Source: Planctomycetia bacterium
GTDB taxonomy: Bacteria; Planctomycetota; Planctomycetia; Pirellulales; Thermoguttaceae
DNA: 64,000 bases
NCBI GenBank assembly: GCA_030537455.1
Contig: JAUNMR010000006.1
Location: 64,929 to 128,928, forward strand
Direction: 5' to 3'
The position numbers and the translations under genes were made by a program. Shown piece after piece: positions 27,119 to 37,058 of the stretch. The notes under the pieces are model-generated. The model had not been told where the DNA came from. It saw only the letters and a program-made list of their open reading frames with translations, and made no database searches. The first letter of the stretch is position 1. Each line of letters starts with the position of its first letter.

Positions 27119-28597
27119 ATGAAACACATCACAGCTACGCCTATTTTCTCGATGCTCGTCGCCTGTTTATTAACGCTAACGCACGCATCGTCGCTCCTGG
27201 GTCAAACCCAGTCGAATCAGTGGGCGCTCAAAATGTTCAGCGAGTTGGGCACGGAGTATGTCCACGATTTCGGAAGCGTCGCGTTACACGCCAATGTAGA
27301 ACATCATTTTCAATTTAGAAATATTTATCAGGAGGACGTGGTAATTTCCTCGGTCTCCTCTAACTGTGGTTGTACAAAGGCGTCGGTCTCAAAACAAGTG
27401 ATTCGTTCGGGTGAAATCGGCGAGGTGATCGCACGCGTCGACACGTCTGGACGCGAACACACCAAACAACGCCGCGCTACGATTCGCGTCCAATTCAGCC
27501 AACCTCGCGTAACCGAGGTACAGTTACAGGTCAAGACGTACATTCGTCCCGACGTAGGGTTCGATCCGGGCGCCATTGAGTTTGGAACGGTTCAACACGG
27601 CACGTCGATGGTCAAAAAAGCCTATCTTCAATACGAAGGTCGACCCGATTGGGCTCTAATCGGTATCCAAAAGACCAATCCGGGCATTAGAGCGGAAGCA
27701 CGAGAGGTTAAACGTCAAGGCGGAAGTATCGTCTATGAAATTTACGTTGAACTTAAGTCGGACGCGCACGCTGGATATATCCAGGATCTGTTGAAGTTCC
27801 AAACCAACGACCGGGATGCGGCAACCGCTTCGATTTTTCTACCAATCCAGGCATTGGTTGTCGAACCGCTTTGCGCCAAGCCAAGTTACTTGCAACTTGG
27901 CGTTGTCTCCCAGGGTGAAAGTCTCTCGAAAAACCTAGTAATCAGCGGCTCTACGCCCTTTAAAATCCTCGACATTCAGTCCACCGACGGACGCTTGGAT
28001 TTCATTAAGACCAACCTTGTGCGCACCGTTCACATTGTCCCTGTGACGTTCCATGCGGACAACACAATTGGCGAATTCAACAGCGCGATCACCATCACCA
28101 TAGCCGAAGGTGAAAACACAACGACGCGAAAAACGCAGAAAATTCGTGTCGAAACTGTTGGCAATGTCGTTAATTTAGACAGTTTACTCAAAAAAGGAGC
28201 CCAAGAGTCAACGCGAAAGATCATTACGGTCGAAGAGGACGAACTCCTGGAACTAGACGAAGAGGACGAACTCCTCGACGAAACGCTTCTAGTGGACGAC
28301 GATCTGGACAAACCGCTCCCAATGCAGGTGACCAGTACGTTGAGAACCGATGAGGCAGACGACGAACCCATGCTAAACCTTGAAGAAGCAGAACCAATCG
28401 CGCCCACGCCTAGCAAAAGCAAAGCCGTCGCACATACGAACGACCCCAAAATCGAACGCGTGATAAGCGAATCGAGCTGGAAGAAATCCAATCGCGTTGA
28501 GAAGGTCGCCTACGACGTCCCTGTCCCGTCCAAGACGCCTGCTCTTAACAACGTCGATAATTGGCAATCCGCCCCCAGTCCTAAGACTATCTACTAG
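27119..28597 (+). CDS. Exported DUF1573-domain protein
   Basis: 492 residues. A signal peptide at 1-29 (core MLVACLLTLTHASSLLG) is followed by a DUF1573 domain at about 45-140, with HDFGSVALHANVEHHFQFRN and the hallmark SSNCGCTKASV. A second similar immunoglobulin-like unit (DPGAIEFGTVQHGT near 150) and a third (LQLGVVSQGESLSKNL near 262) follow. The tail from about 365 is acidic, rich in Glu, Asp and Leu, and looks disordered. DUF1573 resembles ASPM/SPD-2/Hydin domains and is common in exported proteins of planctomycetes and Bacteroidetes; its function is unknown. AGGA lies 7 bases before the ATG. Confidence 0.88.
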   Translation: MKHITATPIFSMLVACLLTLTHASSLLGQTQSNQWALKMFSELGTEYVHDFGSVALHANVEHHFQFRNIYQEDVVISSVSSNCGCTKASVSKQVIRSGEIGEVIARVDTSGREHTKQRRATIRVQFSQPRVTEVQLQVKTYIRPDVGFDPGAIEFGTVQHGTSMVKKAYLQYEGRPDWALIGIQKTNPGIRAEAREVKRQGGSIVYEIYVELKSDAHAGYIQDLLKFQTNDRDAATASIFLPIQALVVEPLCAKPSYLQLGVVSQGESLSKNLVISGSTPFKILDIQSTDGRLDFIKTNLVRTVHIVPVTFHADNTIGEFNSAITITIAEGENTTTRKTQKIRVETVGNVVNLDSLLKKGAQESTRKIITVEEDELLELDEEDELLDETLLVDDDLDKPLPMQVTSTLRTDEADDEPMLNLEEAEPIAPTPSKSKAVAHTNDPKIERVISESSWKKSNRVEKVAYDVPVPSKTPALNNVDNWQSAPSPKTIY

Positions 28598-28622
28598 TAA
28601 GTCTGTCCCACGCCTGACTACG

Positions 28623-28663
28623 ACGCCAACCCGATAAGTATGCCAAGCTTACCAGGTTGGCGT
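28623..28663 (+). terminator. Probable terminator after the DUF1573 gene
   Basis: A 9-bp stem ACGCCAACC/GGTTGGCGT encloses an inner TAAG/CTTA pair; the following tract (TCTCGATTTCTTG) is only moderately T-rich. 28664-28980 shows no other supported feature. Confidence 0.5.
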
Positions 28664-28980
28664 TCTCGATTTCTTGTCCCCTCCCCTTTCAAATGAGGAA
28701 CGACTCTCTACGCCATTGCCATAACGCTTAATGCAAGGCAAAACTGCTATTCACAAGAGCGGCGATATTTGTTATGAATCCCACGGAGGGTTACCTCTGA
28801 CAATCGCTCAACCTGGGCTACTAACGCCGCCGCGAAATCGACTCCTGTCGTAAGTCGTTATTGAGCGCGTTATGCCAGCGGAGTGTGATAACCTTTGCTT
28901 ATATCGCCGTCTTATCGGAGCGTCGAGCAACGACAGACGTCCAAATTGGTCGTCCTAACACAATTAAATCAGGGTTTAAT

Positions 28981-31374
28981 ATGAAACGTTCTGCGCTTCA
29001 ATGCGTCGTAGGTTTTGTCGGCGCGACGCTTATTATCGTCGGGGTCATTTGGACCTGTCGTCAATTGAGTTCTCCGACAGAACTCAACGCCGCCCAGGAC
29101 GCTACTATAGCGCGTAACGCCTCTGTATCGGGCGCGCCTCGACAGTCCTCGTCCGCGCCCATAACGTCTCGTGACGCAGATAGCGCTCGTCGCATTCGTT
29201 CCACATCGGCGACGAGCCAATTACGTTTATCACTTTTGGACGATCAAGACGCCAATAGCGCCTCCCAAGAGTCTAACGCCTCGCTCCGTTCCCCAGGTAA
29301 CGAAGGAACCTCCCTAGACCTCTACGCCCTCCCAGAAACAGGGGAGCCGAGCGCGCCCAGTAACGACCTCTCTTACGACTTCGATCAGGCGGCTCCGCTA
29401 GCGCCCTTGAACGAAGAAGCTGGTTTTCCTGAGATGGCGCCATTAGACTCCGCCCCGGCACAAGGGACAATTCTGCCCTTGACAGACGACGGCAACGCCG
29501 ACTATCCGCTCAATTCCCCCTCCCCTTTGGTCGTGAGCCAAGATGAATACGCCGAAGACTTTAACGTCGAGGAATATAACACGCCGAACGCCTTAGCACA
29601 GCAAGAGGATTTCCCCGCGGTAGAAGACGACTCGCCTTTGCCGTCAATTGAGCCGACGCCACTGGACGACCAAGCGTCCCCGCTGACGGAACCTGCTCCG
29701 CTACCTGGGCAAATCGTGGAACCCGAACCGACTCTTTTTACACAAGATAACGCCTACTTCGAACCGCTCCCTGAAAGCGTTGATACCCCCTCGCTACAAC
29801 CGATTCCACAATCGCAACCGCTCCAACCGGAGCGACAGGTTCCCCAAAGTCAACCCGTCGCAAACCAAGGGGTGACAGAAGCGATTCCAAGTAGTCGACC
29901 GACCGTCGAACGCACGACGTCCGCGTCAAATGCCACGACTAATGAATTTGCGCGATTCTTCAATACAATCGCCGCACAGGGTAATAGCGCTAATATCGAC
30001 GCGAACGAACTACTCGGCGCACAATCGACGCAAATCGTCGTAGAAAAGATCGCGCCGGAAGAGGTACAGGCTAACAAAGAAGCAGTTGTCGTCGTTAAGG
30101 TCAAGAACCTTGGCGCTCGTACGGTTCGTAATATTTTACTTTACGACCAAGTCCCCGAAGACGTGAGTTTTATCGCTAGCGAACCGGCGGTGACGCCTGG
30201 CGCGCGTGGCGAGCTTATTTGGGCGCCCTTTGACTTGGAAGCGCAACGCGAAAAGAAATTCGAATACCGTGTCGTTCCGACTCATGAAGGAGAGTTCGGA
30301 AGCGTCGCGACCGTCTTTATTGCCGCGTCCGCCTACAGTAAAACGAAATGTTCCAAACCGGAGCTTAAAATCGAGGTCAACGCGCCGGAACAGGCCGAAC
30401 TTGGTCAACCTGTTGACTTTACGATTGTCGTCTCCAATGTCGGCACCGGAGACGCCAGTAATGTCGCGCTCTTCGACGAAATACCCGAAGGACTTTATCA
30501 CCCCAACGGTTCGAGCCTGGATAATAAACTCGGAACGATTAAGGCTGGCGAGTCGAAACAATTATCGCTCACCTTACAATCGGTTGGCGCGGGAGTGTGT
30601 GTTAATCGCCTGATCGCCTCCGCCGACGATTGCGAAGAACAAGAGGTCGAAACTAGCGTTAAGATCCTGGCGCCTCAAATCGAACTGGGTATTAGCGGTC
30701 CGGAAAGTCTCTATCTGGAGCAACGTTCTGTTTACCGTTTGAATGTGAAAAACAGTGGCGACGCCACGGCGCGCAATATTCAGCTCGTCGTGCAACTACC
30801 TGAAAGCGTTGAGTTTATTAACGCCAACAACTACGGCGTTCATCGTGCGGAAGACCATTGCGTCTACTGGGATCTAGCGGAATTGCCGTCGCAATCGGAG
30901 GGTGAAATTGAACTGGCGATTAGCGCCAATAAACTCGATCGCACGGAATTAACCTTCCGCGGAACCGGTCCGAATAACTTATCGGTGGAAACCTCGCAAC
31001 GCTTGACAATCAATGGTTTGGCGGCGCTATCGTATAACGTAACGTCCTCCGCGGATCTCATCGAGACCGGCAAAGAGCTTGAATATACGATCCAAATCGT
31101 CAATAGAGGCACGAAGGAATCGACCAATGTGATCCTACAAGTTCTCGCGCCAGAAGCGTTAAATGTTCTGGCGACAGACGGTCCGACACAAGCGGTCAAA
31201 CGCGACGGCGTGGTCGTCTTCGATAAGATTCCAGAAATACCCGCGAAAACCACGGTCACATATAAAATCAAGGTCAATGCAGTTCAATCAGGAGATTGTC
31301 GCGTCGGCTTCCAGCTTAGCTCCGACGACCTTGAGCCACTGGGCAAAGAGGTCAATACGCGCGTCTATCAGTAA
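28981..31374 (+). CDS. Large DUF11-repeat exported protein
   Basis: 797 residues. An N-terminal hydrophobic segment (about 8-28, VVGFVGATLIIVGVIW) acts as signal anchor. A long Pro/Ser/Asp/Glu-rich region (about 35-320) follows. From about 345 come four DUF11/CARDB-like beta repeats: KIAPEEVQANKEAVVVVKV, then KIEVNAPEQAELGQPVDFT, LGISGPESLYLEQRSVY and LSYNVTSSADLIETGKELE. DUF11 repeats occur in large surface and cell-wall proteins, including the chlamydial cysteine-rich outer-membrane protein. A structural envelope role is likely. ATG 28981 is preferred over 28861, since only the shorter form starts with a normal basic-hydrophobic leader. Confidence 0.85.
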   Translation: MKRSALQCVVGFVGATLIIVGVIWTCRQLSSPTELNAAQDATIARNASVSGAPRQSSSAPITSRDADSARRIRSTSATSQLRLSLLDDQDANSASQESNASLRSPGNEGTSLDLYALPETGEPSAPSNDLSYDFDQAAPLAPLNEEAGFPEMAPLDSAPAQGTILPLTDDGNADYPLNSPSPLVVSQDEYAEDFNVEEYNTPNALAQQEDFPAVEDDSPLPSIEPTPLDDQASPLTEPAPLPGQIVEPEPTLFTQDNAYFEPLPESVDTPSLQPIPQSQPLQPERQVPQSQPVANQGVTEAIPSSRPTVERTTSASNATTNEFARFFNTIAAQGNSANIDANELLGAQSTQIVVEKIAPEEVQANKEAVVVVKVKNLGARTVRNILLYDQVPEDVSFIASEPAVTPGARGELIWAPFDLEAQREKKFEYRVVPTHEGEFGSVATVFIAASAYSKTKCSKPELKIEVNAPEQAELGQPVDFTIVVSNVGTGDASNVALFDEIPEGLYHPNGSSLDNKLGTIKAGESKQLSLTLQSVGAGVCVNRLIASADDCEEQEVETSVKILAPQIELGISGPESLYLEQRSVYRLNVKNSGDATARNIQLVVQLPESVEFINANNYGVHRAEDHCVYWDLAELPSQSEGEIELAISANKLDRTELTFRGTGPNNLSVETSQRLTINGLAALSYNVTSSADLIETGKELEYTIQIVNRGTKESTNVILQVLAPEALNVLATDGPTQAVKRDGVVVFDKIPEIPAKTTVTYKIKVNAVQSGDCRVGFQLSSDDLEPLGKEVNTRVYQ

Positions 31375-31407
31375 AGAGCGGTAAGCTTCGTTGAAACGAA
31401 ATAGTTA

Positions 31408-31457
31408 AAAGCACGCCCCCGAACGAGTGGAAAACTTCTCGTTTGGAGGCGTGCTTT
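31408..31457 (+). terminator. Long terminator hairpin after the DUF11 gene
   Basis: AAAGCACGCC pairs with GGCGTGCTTT, and CCGAACGAG with CTCGTTTGG inside it, about 19 bp in all, ending in TTTACTT. It lies 34 bases past the stop. Confidence 0.8.
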
Positions 31458-31543
31458 ACTTGCGCGGTCACCGGATTTTAGTAGAATGGCAAAGGTAAAA
31501 GTCACGCTTATTTGAAAGGTTAGATACGAGAGTTTGCCGAAAT

Positions 31544-32026
31544 ATGACCGTAGAAATCACCGTTCACAATGAAGCAGAAACCGACGTCCTCGGGGAAATT
31601 CTCAGTCGTCTCTTACCCGACGGCGCTATTGTCGCGCTCAATGGAACCTTAGGCGCTGGTAAGACGCGACTGGTACAAAGCGTGGCGCACGCGTGCGGCG
31701 TCGCGTCGGAAGAGGCCGGCAGTCCGACTTTCGTCTTGATCCGTGAATACCAAGGCGAACGAACGATATATCATTTCGACGCCTATCGTCTACGCAATAG
31801 TCAAGAGTTTCTAGAACTCGGCGTCGAGGAATATTTTGACTCCGACGGTCTGTCCTTTATCGAGTGGGCTGAACTTGTGAACGACGCTATGCCAACTAGT
31901 CGTTTAGAGGTCACAATTGAACCGCTCGATCTAACCTCGCGGCGTTTGACCTTCACGGCGTTAGGCGATTTTGACATGGGTTTTGAGTCGGCGCTCGCGA
32001 CACAATGGGACGAGCGAAACGGTTAA
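31544..32026 (+). CDS. tsaE: tRNA threonylcarbamoyladenosine biosynthesis ATPase TsaE
   Basis: 160 residues, the usual size. TsaE is the ATPase that works with TsaB and TsaD to place threonylcarbamoyl on A37 of ANN-reading tRNAs in the cytoplasm. The P-loop GTLGAGKT lies near residue 32, SPTFVLIREYQG near 59, the HFDAYRL block near 76 and the Walker-B-like DGLSFIEWAE near 103. No tsaB or tsaD is in the window. The next gene, a membrane protein, starts 45 bases later and may be cotranscribed. Confidence 0.95.
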   Translation: MTVEITVHNEAETDVLGEILSRLLPDGAIVALNGTLGAGKTRLVQSVAHACGVASEEAGSPTFVLIREYQGERTIYHFDAYRLRNSQEFLELGVEEYFDSDGLSFIEWAELVNDAMPTSRLEVTIEPLDLTSRRLTFTALGDFDMGFESALATQWDERNG

Positions 32027-32071
32027 AATTCGGCACAAAGGTCGACTATTTGCGTATAAACAGAACCGCCC

Positions 32072-34804
32072 ATGTGTGTTAAACGCCTCTTGGTGAACGC
32101 GCTTACCGTCGTTAAGACCATGCCGTCGCAGCTGGGTCTCTTCCTGGTTCCGTTGGCGCTCTTTTGCGCGCTCTTTCTGCCTGCTTTTCATGCCAATACG
32201 CGCTTTTCATATCGTGACGTCGCCTTCTATTACTATCCGCTCTTTGAACAGATCCAAAAGTCTTGGGAAAACCACGTCGTTCCACTGTGGAATCCCTATG
32301 ACAACTTAGGTCAACCGTTACTGGCCGATCCGACGGCGTCGGTATTTTACCCGTTTAAGTTACTCTTTTTCCTCTCGTCGTACCATTGCCTTTCCTACTC
32401 CTTCTGCTTTAAAGTCTATATCTGGCTTCACATTGGAATCGCTTATTTAACCTCATACCGTTTGTCGCGCCGTATTAGGATTTCACGCCTGGGCGCACAC
32501 TTATCGGCGCTCAGCTATACCTTCTCAGGTCAGACGCTTTTTCAATACAGCAACGTCGTCTACCTGGTAGGCGCGGCATGGTCGCCCGCGATCTTGCTCT
32601 GGGGACTTGATTTAGCCACAAGCGATTCACTCAAAGCGTTGTTCAAACGTGGGTTGAAACTATCAACGCTTCTCGCTCTTGTCATTTTTGGGGGCGAGGC
32701 GCAAATCGCGTATTTAACGCTACTGGTCATTACGGCGCTTCTGTTCTCTCAACAATTGCGCAAGCGTGTGGCAAGAGTCTCTCCCTCCGACGGCGCCGTC
32801 GCCACAACGTCGCGTACAAACTTTCTACGCGCACTGGCGCTGTCACTGACCGTTTCACTATGCGTTGGAACGTTGGCGCTAACGCTCGCGGCGATACAAG
32901 TTCTGCCGAGTCTTGAACTTGCGAACAGGTCGATGCGAGCGACGTCGTCCGGTCCCCATTCGATATGGAATTTAAGCGTCGGCTTTCTAAAGGATCCAGA
33001 GTTAGCGCGCTCCAATCTTAGAGCATCCGTCCTTTGCGACGATTTCCAAACCGACGGCGTTAGTAGAAACATATACAAATTCAGCGTTGGTCCCTGGCGA
33101 TGGCTTGAATTCATTATGCCGAATCCAGGCGGTCGACAGTTTCCTCAGGCGACTCGATGGTTTAGCGCATTGCCGGAAGAACTAGCGGTGTGGACGCCAA
33201 GTCTCTATTTTGGCGCGTTTCCAGCGATCTTAGCCTTCTCCGCCCTGCGACTGTGCCGACGCCGTCGCGTTGGCGCGAGAGAGAATGAACTGACTCAAAA
33301 TGCGCGCGCTTTCGCTTCCTGGCTCGTGCTCCTTGGACTACTCGGCGCCTTGGGCGGTTACGGCGCCGTCTGGTTTGGTCGCGTAATCCATTCCCTCTTC
33401 GCGTCTACGCCCCTTGCCACTGGTTTTAAAAACGGAGATCCAGTCGGAGGCGTCTATTGGCTCTGCAATATTCTAATTCCGGGCTTTGTACAATTTCGCT
33501 ATCCTGCTAAATTTATGACTTTAGCCATGCTCGGATTCTCCATTCTTATCGGGCTTGGGTGGGATTATGAACGAACCAAACGTCCTTTTCGTATCTACTG
33601 GCGCTTTGCGTTTGCGTTCTGTGCGCTTGGCGCGGTTGTACTGACGTTTACCGATCCTTTCGGGAGATTAAAAACTTTTGTCGATCCTCTTTTTGGACCT
33701 TTTCTGCCTGAGCTTGCTCGTAAAGTCGTTCTGATCTCGTGCCTGCATGCCGCGTTAGCGTTGCTCTGTGCGCGAGTAATGCTCCTGATGGCGCAAAGAA
33801 AGCGGTGTGCCAGTCATGTTTGCGCTACAGTCGCGTTACTAACAGTAGCGGCGGATTTGTATTTTGCACAGTCCTGGTTGATCGTCGTCACGCCGGAAGC
33901 GTATTTCAGGACGCCGTCTTATCTTTCGAGACAGCCTCGTGGAGAATCGCCCGCGCCAATGCGTATATACCGTTATCCGGTGTGGTTCACGCCGCTATTC
34001 CAAACTGAGTCGACTGTAAACCGCAACGATGAGCGCGTTATGTGGGACGTACTCACCTCTTTTCCCAAATATCCCATGACCGAAAACGTTGCGACCATAG
34101 ACTCGCGCGGCGCTTTTATGGAGAAGAACTATGAGGCGTTCATTAATCGTCTGGGCGAGCAGATCGGCGTCGAACGTCAACTAGCGTTCCTCGACGTCGA
34201 TTATGTTGTCGGTCCAGAATTTTGGGTCAAACGCATCTTGCCTCAACCAGACGAGAAATTACCGACGACGCCGACTCAGAACGACTGGAATTATGACGTA
34301 CGCGCAACGTCTGAACCACGAACGCGCGCCACGCTTATACGCGAGGCTACAAACGAAGAAACGCTGACTTCAGGAGCCCAAGACGTTCTGCCGACGCACG
34401 ACTCTATTGCCATCGTCGAATACACGCCGAATCGAATTACCTACCTCGTTGCGGCAACACAGAACGAGCGTGCAATCTTTGCAGAGCAGTTTTGGCCTGA
34501 TTGGTTCCTAACTCTTTACCCCATCGATACAAACGACGCAGTTGAGTTATATCAAGGAAGAATGGACGCCGTCGCGACAAAAAAACGCGTGAGCAAACTA
34601 AGGAACAAATCGTCAATCGTCCAAAGGGCGCCGATACGTCCCTACGAGAAATTCTTACGCCAGGCTGATATCCCCCAGGGGACGTATTGCGCAACAGTCG
34701 AATACCGTCCCCTACCGGTTCGTATAGGAGCGTGGCTCACCGTCTTGGCTTGGACGTTCCTTTTAACTTGCGTTTACTACCTACAACGCAAACGCCCAGC
34801 TTAA
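32072..34804 (+). CDS. Large polytopic membrane protein, YfhO-like (GT-C type)
   Basis: 910 residues with about 12 hydrophobic helices in the first two thirds and one near the C-terminus (about 887-903). The first loop after helix 1 carries FSYRDVAFYYYPLFEQ and VVPLWNPYDNLGQPLLAD, a pattern of YfhO-like and other GT-C membrane proteins where an Asp near the first loop is catalytic. A soluble segment at about 610-860 is probably periplasmic. Such proteins glycosylate teichoic acids, lipids or proteins from lipid-linked sugars; the substrate here is unknown. The start is ATG 32072; ATG 32120 just before helix 1 is an alternative. Confidence 0.75.
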   Translation: MCVKRLLVNALTVVKTMPSQLGLFLVPLALFCALFLPAFHANTRFSYRDVAFYYYPLFEQIQKSWENHVVPLWNPYDNLGQPLLADPTASVFYPFKLLFFLSSYHCLSYSFCFKVYIWLHIGIAYLTSYRLSRRIRISRLGAHLSALSYTFSGQTLFQYSNVVYLVGAAWSPAILLWGLDLATSDSLKALFKRGLKLSTLLALVIFGGEAQIAYLTLLVITALLFSQQLRKRVARVSPSDGAVATTSRTNFLRALALSLTVSLCVGTLALTLAAIQVLPSLELANRSMRATSSGPHSIWNLSVGFLKDPELARSNLRASVLCDDFQTDGVSRNIYKFSVGPWRWLEFIMPNPGGRQFPQATRWFSALPEELAVWTPSLYFGAFPAILAFSALRLCRRRRVGARENELTQNARAFASWLVLLGLLGALGGYGAVWFGRVIHSLFASTPLATGFKNGDPVGGVYWLCNILIPGFVQFRYPAKFMTLAMLGFSILIGLGWDYERTKRPFRIYWRFAFAFCALGAVVLTFTDPFGRLKTFVDPLFGPFLPELARKVVLISCLHAALALLCARVMLLMAQRKRCASHVCATVALLTVAADLYFAQSWLIVVTPEAYFRTPSYLSRQPRGESPAPMRIYRYPVWFTPLFQTESTVNRNDERVMWDVLTSFPKYPMTENVATIDSRGAFMEKNYEAFINRLGEQIGVERQLAFLDVDYVVGPEFWVKRILPQPDEKLPTTPTQNDWNYDVRATSEPRTRATLIREATNEETLTSGAQDVLPTHDSIAIVEYTPNRITYLVAATQNERAIFAEQFWPDWFLTLYPIDTNDAVELYQGRMDAVATKKRVSKLRNKSSIVQRAPIRPYEKFLRQADIPQGTYCATVEYRPLPVRIGAWLTVLAWTFLLTCVYYLQRKRPA

Positions 34805-34847
34805 AAGTCTTTAAATAGCAAAAGGCAGAATGGTCAAGGCGTCGAAC

Positions 34848-35450
34848 TCAAAAGACGTCGAGGTCATTGTCATGAAGTTTCTCAAGCGCATGCTCTAAGG
34901 AGTCGTCATACTTCAGACGCTCGTTTTCATAACGCGCTAAGAGAAAGAGCAGATCGCCAACGCGATTACACCAAGCCAAGGCGCGCGGTGAAAAACTAGG
35001 ATCAAACCGTAGCAACGCGGTAAGTCGACGTTCTAACCGACGGCAGACCGTTCGCGCCATGTGCAAATCGACGGCTGAGCGCGCGCCGGTCGATATGACA
35101 AACCCTCTGAAATAAGGCGTTTTCGCTTGCCATCTGTCAATAGTGGCTTCGAGCGCTTTGACGTCGTCGCTTGTCATTTTCTTCCCATCGACACGATAGG
35201 GATCCATCGAGGCGACCTCTTCGCCAAGATCAAAGAGACGACATTGCAATCGTAACAAGACGTTTTCAAGTTCAGGTTCTAAATCATTCTGACGCACGAC
35301 GCCCAGCCATGAACTCAGTTCGTCAATCGTACCTAAGGCAACGATACGCACATGATCTTTTCCAACGCGCGGTCCGTAAATGAGCGAGGTCTCGCCCAAA
35401 TCACCTCGACGACTATAGAGGCGTGGAGCCTTCTTTTCTGGCGATGACAT
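34848..35450 (-). CDS. Cob(I)alamin adenosyltransferase, PduO type
   Basis: 200 residues. Transfers the adenosyl group of ATP to cob(I)alamin to make adenosylcobalamin. The N-terminal ATP loop LYSRRGDLGETSLIYG (near 11), VALGTIDELSSWLGVVR (near 37) and the helix VDLHMARTVCRRLERR (near 127) match the PduO/MMAB family; the Arg residues that bind triphosphate are kept. The C-terminal NRVGDLLFLLARYEN is also diagnostic. The start is ATG 35450 with GGGAG 7 bases upstream rather than 35474. It follows the epimerase by 44 bases on the same strand, a likely operon, though no shared pathway is evident. Confidence 0.92.
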   Translation of the reverse strand: MSSPEKKAPRLYSRRGDLGETSLIYGPRVGKDHVRIVALGTIDELSSWLGVVRQNDLEPELENVLLRLQCRLFDLGEEVASMDPYRVDGKKMTSDDVKALEATIDRWQAKTPYFRGFVISTGARSAVDLHMARTVCRRLERRLTALLRFDPSFSPRALAWCNRVGDLLFLLARYENERLKYDDSLEHALEKLHDNDLDVF

Positions 35451-35494
35451 AACGTAACTCCCAACACGACGCATGGATGGGACACAACCAAGCG

Positions 35495-36619
35495 CTAAGC
35501 GTCGTCCTTTTGCATTTCGACCAGATTCGCCAGATCATTTTTCTCCAAATTCTCGGCAGAAGAAGATTCGCGCTGCTCCGACCTAGAGTCCGGCGGAATA
35601 AAGAAGCCGACGCCATTAACCGGCGACATTGTAATATGACCGTGATCCACCGTAACGCCCAGACCTTCGACTTTATCGAGCAACTGAGGTCCGTCGATAT
35701 AGACGTAGTCTAACAGTGGGACAAATTGAGAGATTGCGCTCGCGGCTACCGTCGTCAGTAGCGAGGAGCCCATCATTGTGTAGAAACCACGCGCACGCGC
35801 ACGACTTAGCGCCAGGCGCGTTCTATTAAGACCGCCGAACTTATGAGGTTTGAGATTGATTCCGTGGAAACACCCGACGCAACGGTCAATGTCCTCAAAG
35901 GAACGACAACTCTCGTCGGCAATCAGAGGAATATCACATTTCTCATACAAACAGCGCATACCGTCCCAATCGTCCGGATGCAGGGGTTGCTCAATCGACT
36001 CGATATTCAGGTCGCAAAGCTCGTCGAGATATTCCAGAGCTTGCTGCAACGTCCAATTACCATTGACGTCAATGCGAAAGGGTTTATTAGTTAACTTGCG
36101 TAACTCGCGTAAAATCGTCATATCCTCATGAGAACCAAGTTTGACGCGATAAATCGGCCAGCCCGGCTGATCATGAAATTTCTCGATAATACGATATAAC
36201 GAATCCAGTCCAAGAGTGTAGCTCGACACTGGCAGCACGCCGCTCATATCATGCTTCCACGCACGCCAAAGGGGGACGTTACAGAGTTTACCCCAAAGGT
36301 CGCAGGCCGCCATTTCCAGCGCGGTCGACGCGAAAACATTCTCCTGCATAAGCCCGCGTGGTCCTAAGCAGAATTTACAATAAAAGGCATAAGGATCCGA
36401 AAGCGCGTAACCAGACAGCTCCGCTTCGCGCTTCAAAAGCGATTGTGCCATCCTTTCGACCGTAACGCCTGTATGCAGGTCTTCGTACGCCTCTCCATAA
36501 CCCGTCACGCCGTCTTGTTCCAGAATGACAATCATTGTATGAAACACACTGATTGTACTACGAAACACCGTCATAACATGTCGGAGAGGAATATCCCTGG
36601 GGATTATTGTAAGTCTCAT
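35495..36619 (-). CDS. Enolase-superfamily epimerase (dipeptide epimerase-like)
   Basis: 374 residues with the mandelate racemase/muconate lactonising fold. The capping domain includes GVTGYGEAYED near 37. The barrel has the catalytic Lys in YRVKLGSHED near 161, metal ligands in RIDVNGNW (Asp, near 185), IESIEQPL (Glu) and LIADESCRS (Asp), and the second Lys in NLKPHKFGGL near 264. The pattern fits the L-Ala-D/L-Glu-type dipeptide epimerases, used in recycling of murein peptides, but the exact dipeptide cannot be told. The PduO-type gene follows. Nothing supported lies in 36620-36960. Confidence 0.85.
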   Translation of the reverse strand: MRLTIIPRDIPLRHVMTVFRSTISVFHTMIVILEQDGVTGYGEAYEDLHTGVTVERMAQSLLKREAELSGYALSDPYAFYCKFCLGPRGLMQENVFASTALEMAACDLWGKLCNVPLWRAWKHDMSGVLPVSSYTLGLDSLYRIIEKFHDQPGWPIYRVKLGSHEDMTILRELRKLTNKPFRIDVNGNWTLQQALEYLDELCDLNIESIEQPLHPDDWDGMRCLYEKCDIPLIADESCRSFEDIDRCVGCFHGINLKPHKFGGLNRTRLALSRARARGFYTMMGSSLLTTVAASAISQFVPLLDYVYIDGPQLLDKVEGLGVTVDHGHITMSPVNGVGFFIPPDSRSEQRESSSAENLEKNDLANLVEMQKDDA

Positions 36620-36960
36620 CGATACAATTCAAGCAATCTGCAATAACCGTGGTCGCATGGCGAAAACGAAACGCCGGAGCTAATTTGCGTCCTTTGGCAA
36701 CCAAGACGTCCAAAACAACGTAGCGAAAATCCGCTTAAGTTATTTCGGAGCAACGGCAAGCGCCAGACGACGTCTCCAAGTCAAACAGACGCGAAGAACG
36801 TCGTTGTGAAAAGATTCCTTTAAAGACGTCGCCAATAAAAGAATAGTACGCAAATTACGCTGTAACAAGCTATTTTCCATTTATTTGAATCTACACAAGC
36901 GGGGGCAATAGCTAAAAACGATAAAAAACCGATGGTCTAATTATCGCTAAAAACACAGAG

Positions 36961-37030
36961 AAAAAAAGCGCAGTCGCGTAACTTCTTACACAATCCCAAA
37001 GTAGGACGACAAAGAAGTTACTACGACTGC
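36961..37030 (-). terminator. Strong terminator of the LysM-protein gene
   Basis: On the minus strand GCAGTCG and TAACTTCTT pair with partners across a 24-base loop (16 bp in two helices). The T run CTTTTTTT follows at once. It lies 28 bases past the stop. Confidence 0.88.
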
Positions 37031-37058
37031 CTTAATAAGCCGTCGAGGCGTTTAAACC

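Noticed and set aside
26871-27122. 83-codon frame overlapping the DUF1573 start by ATGA
   Set aside because: The overlap looks like coupling, but there is no ribosome site, no recognisable domain, and a hairpin falls inside it. The DUF1573 gene has its own AGGA. Left as unproven.
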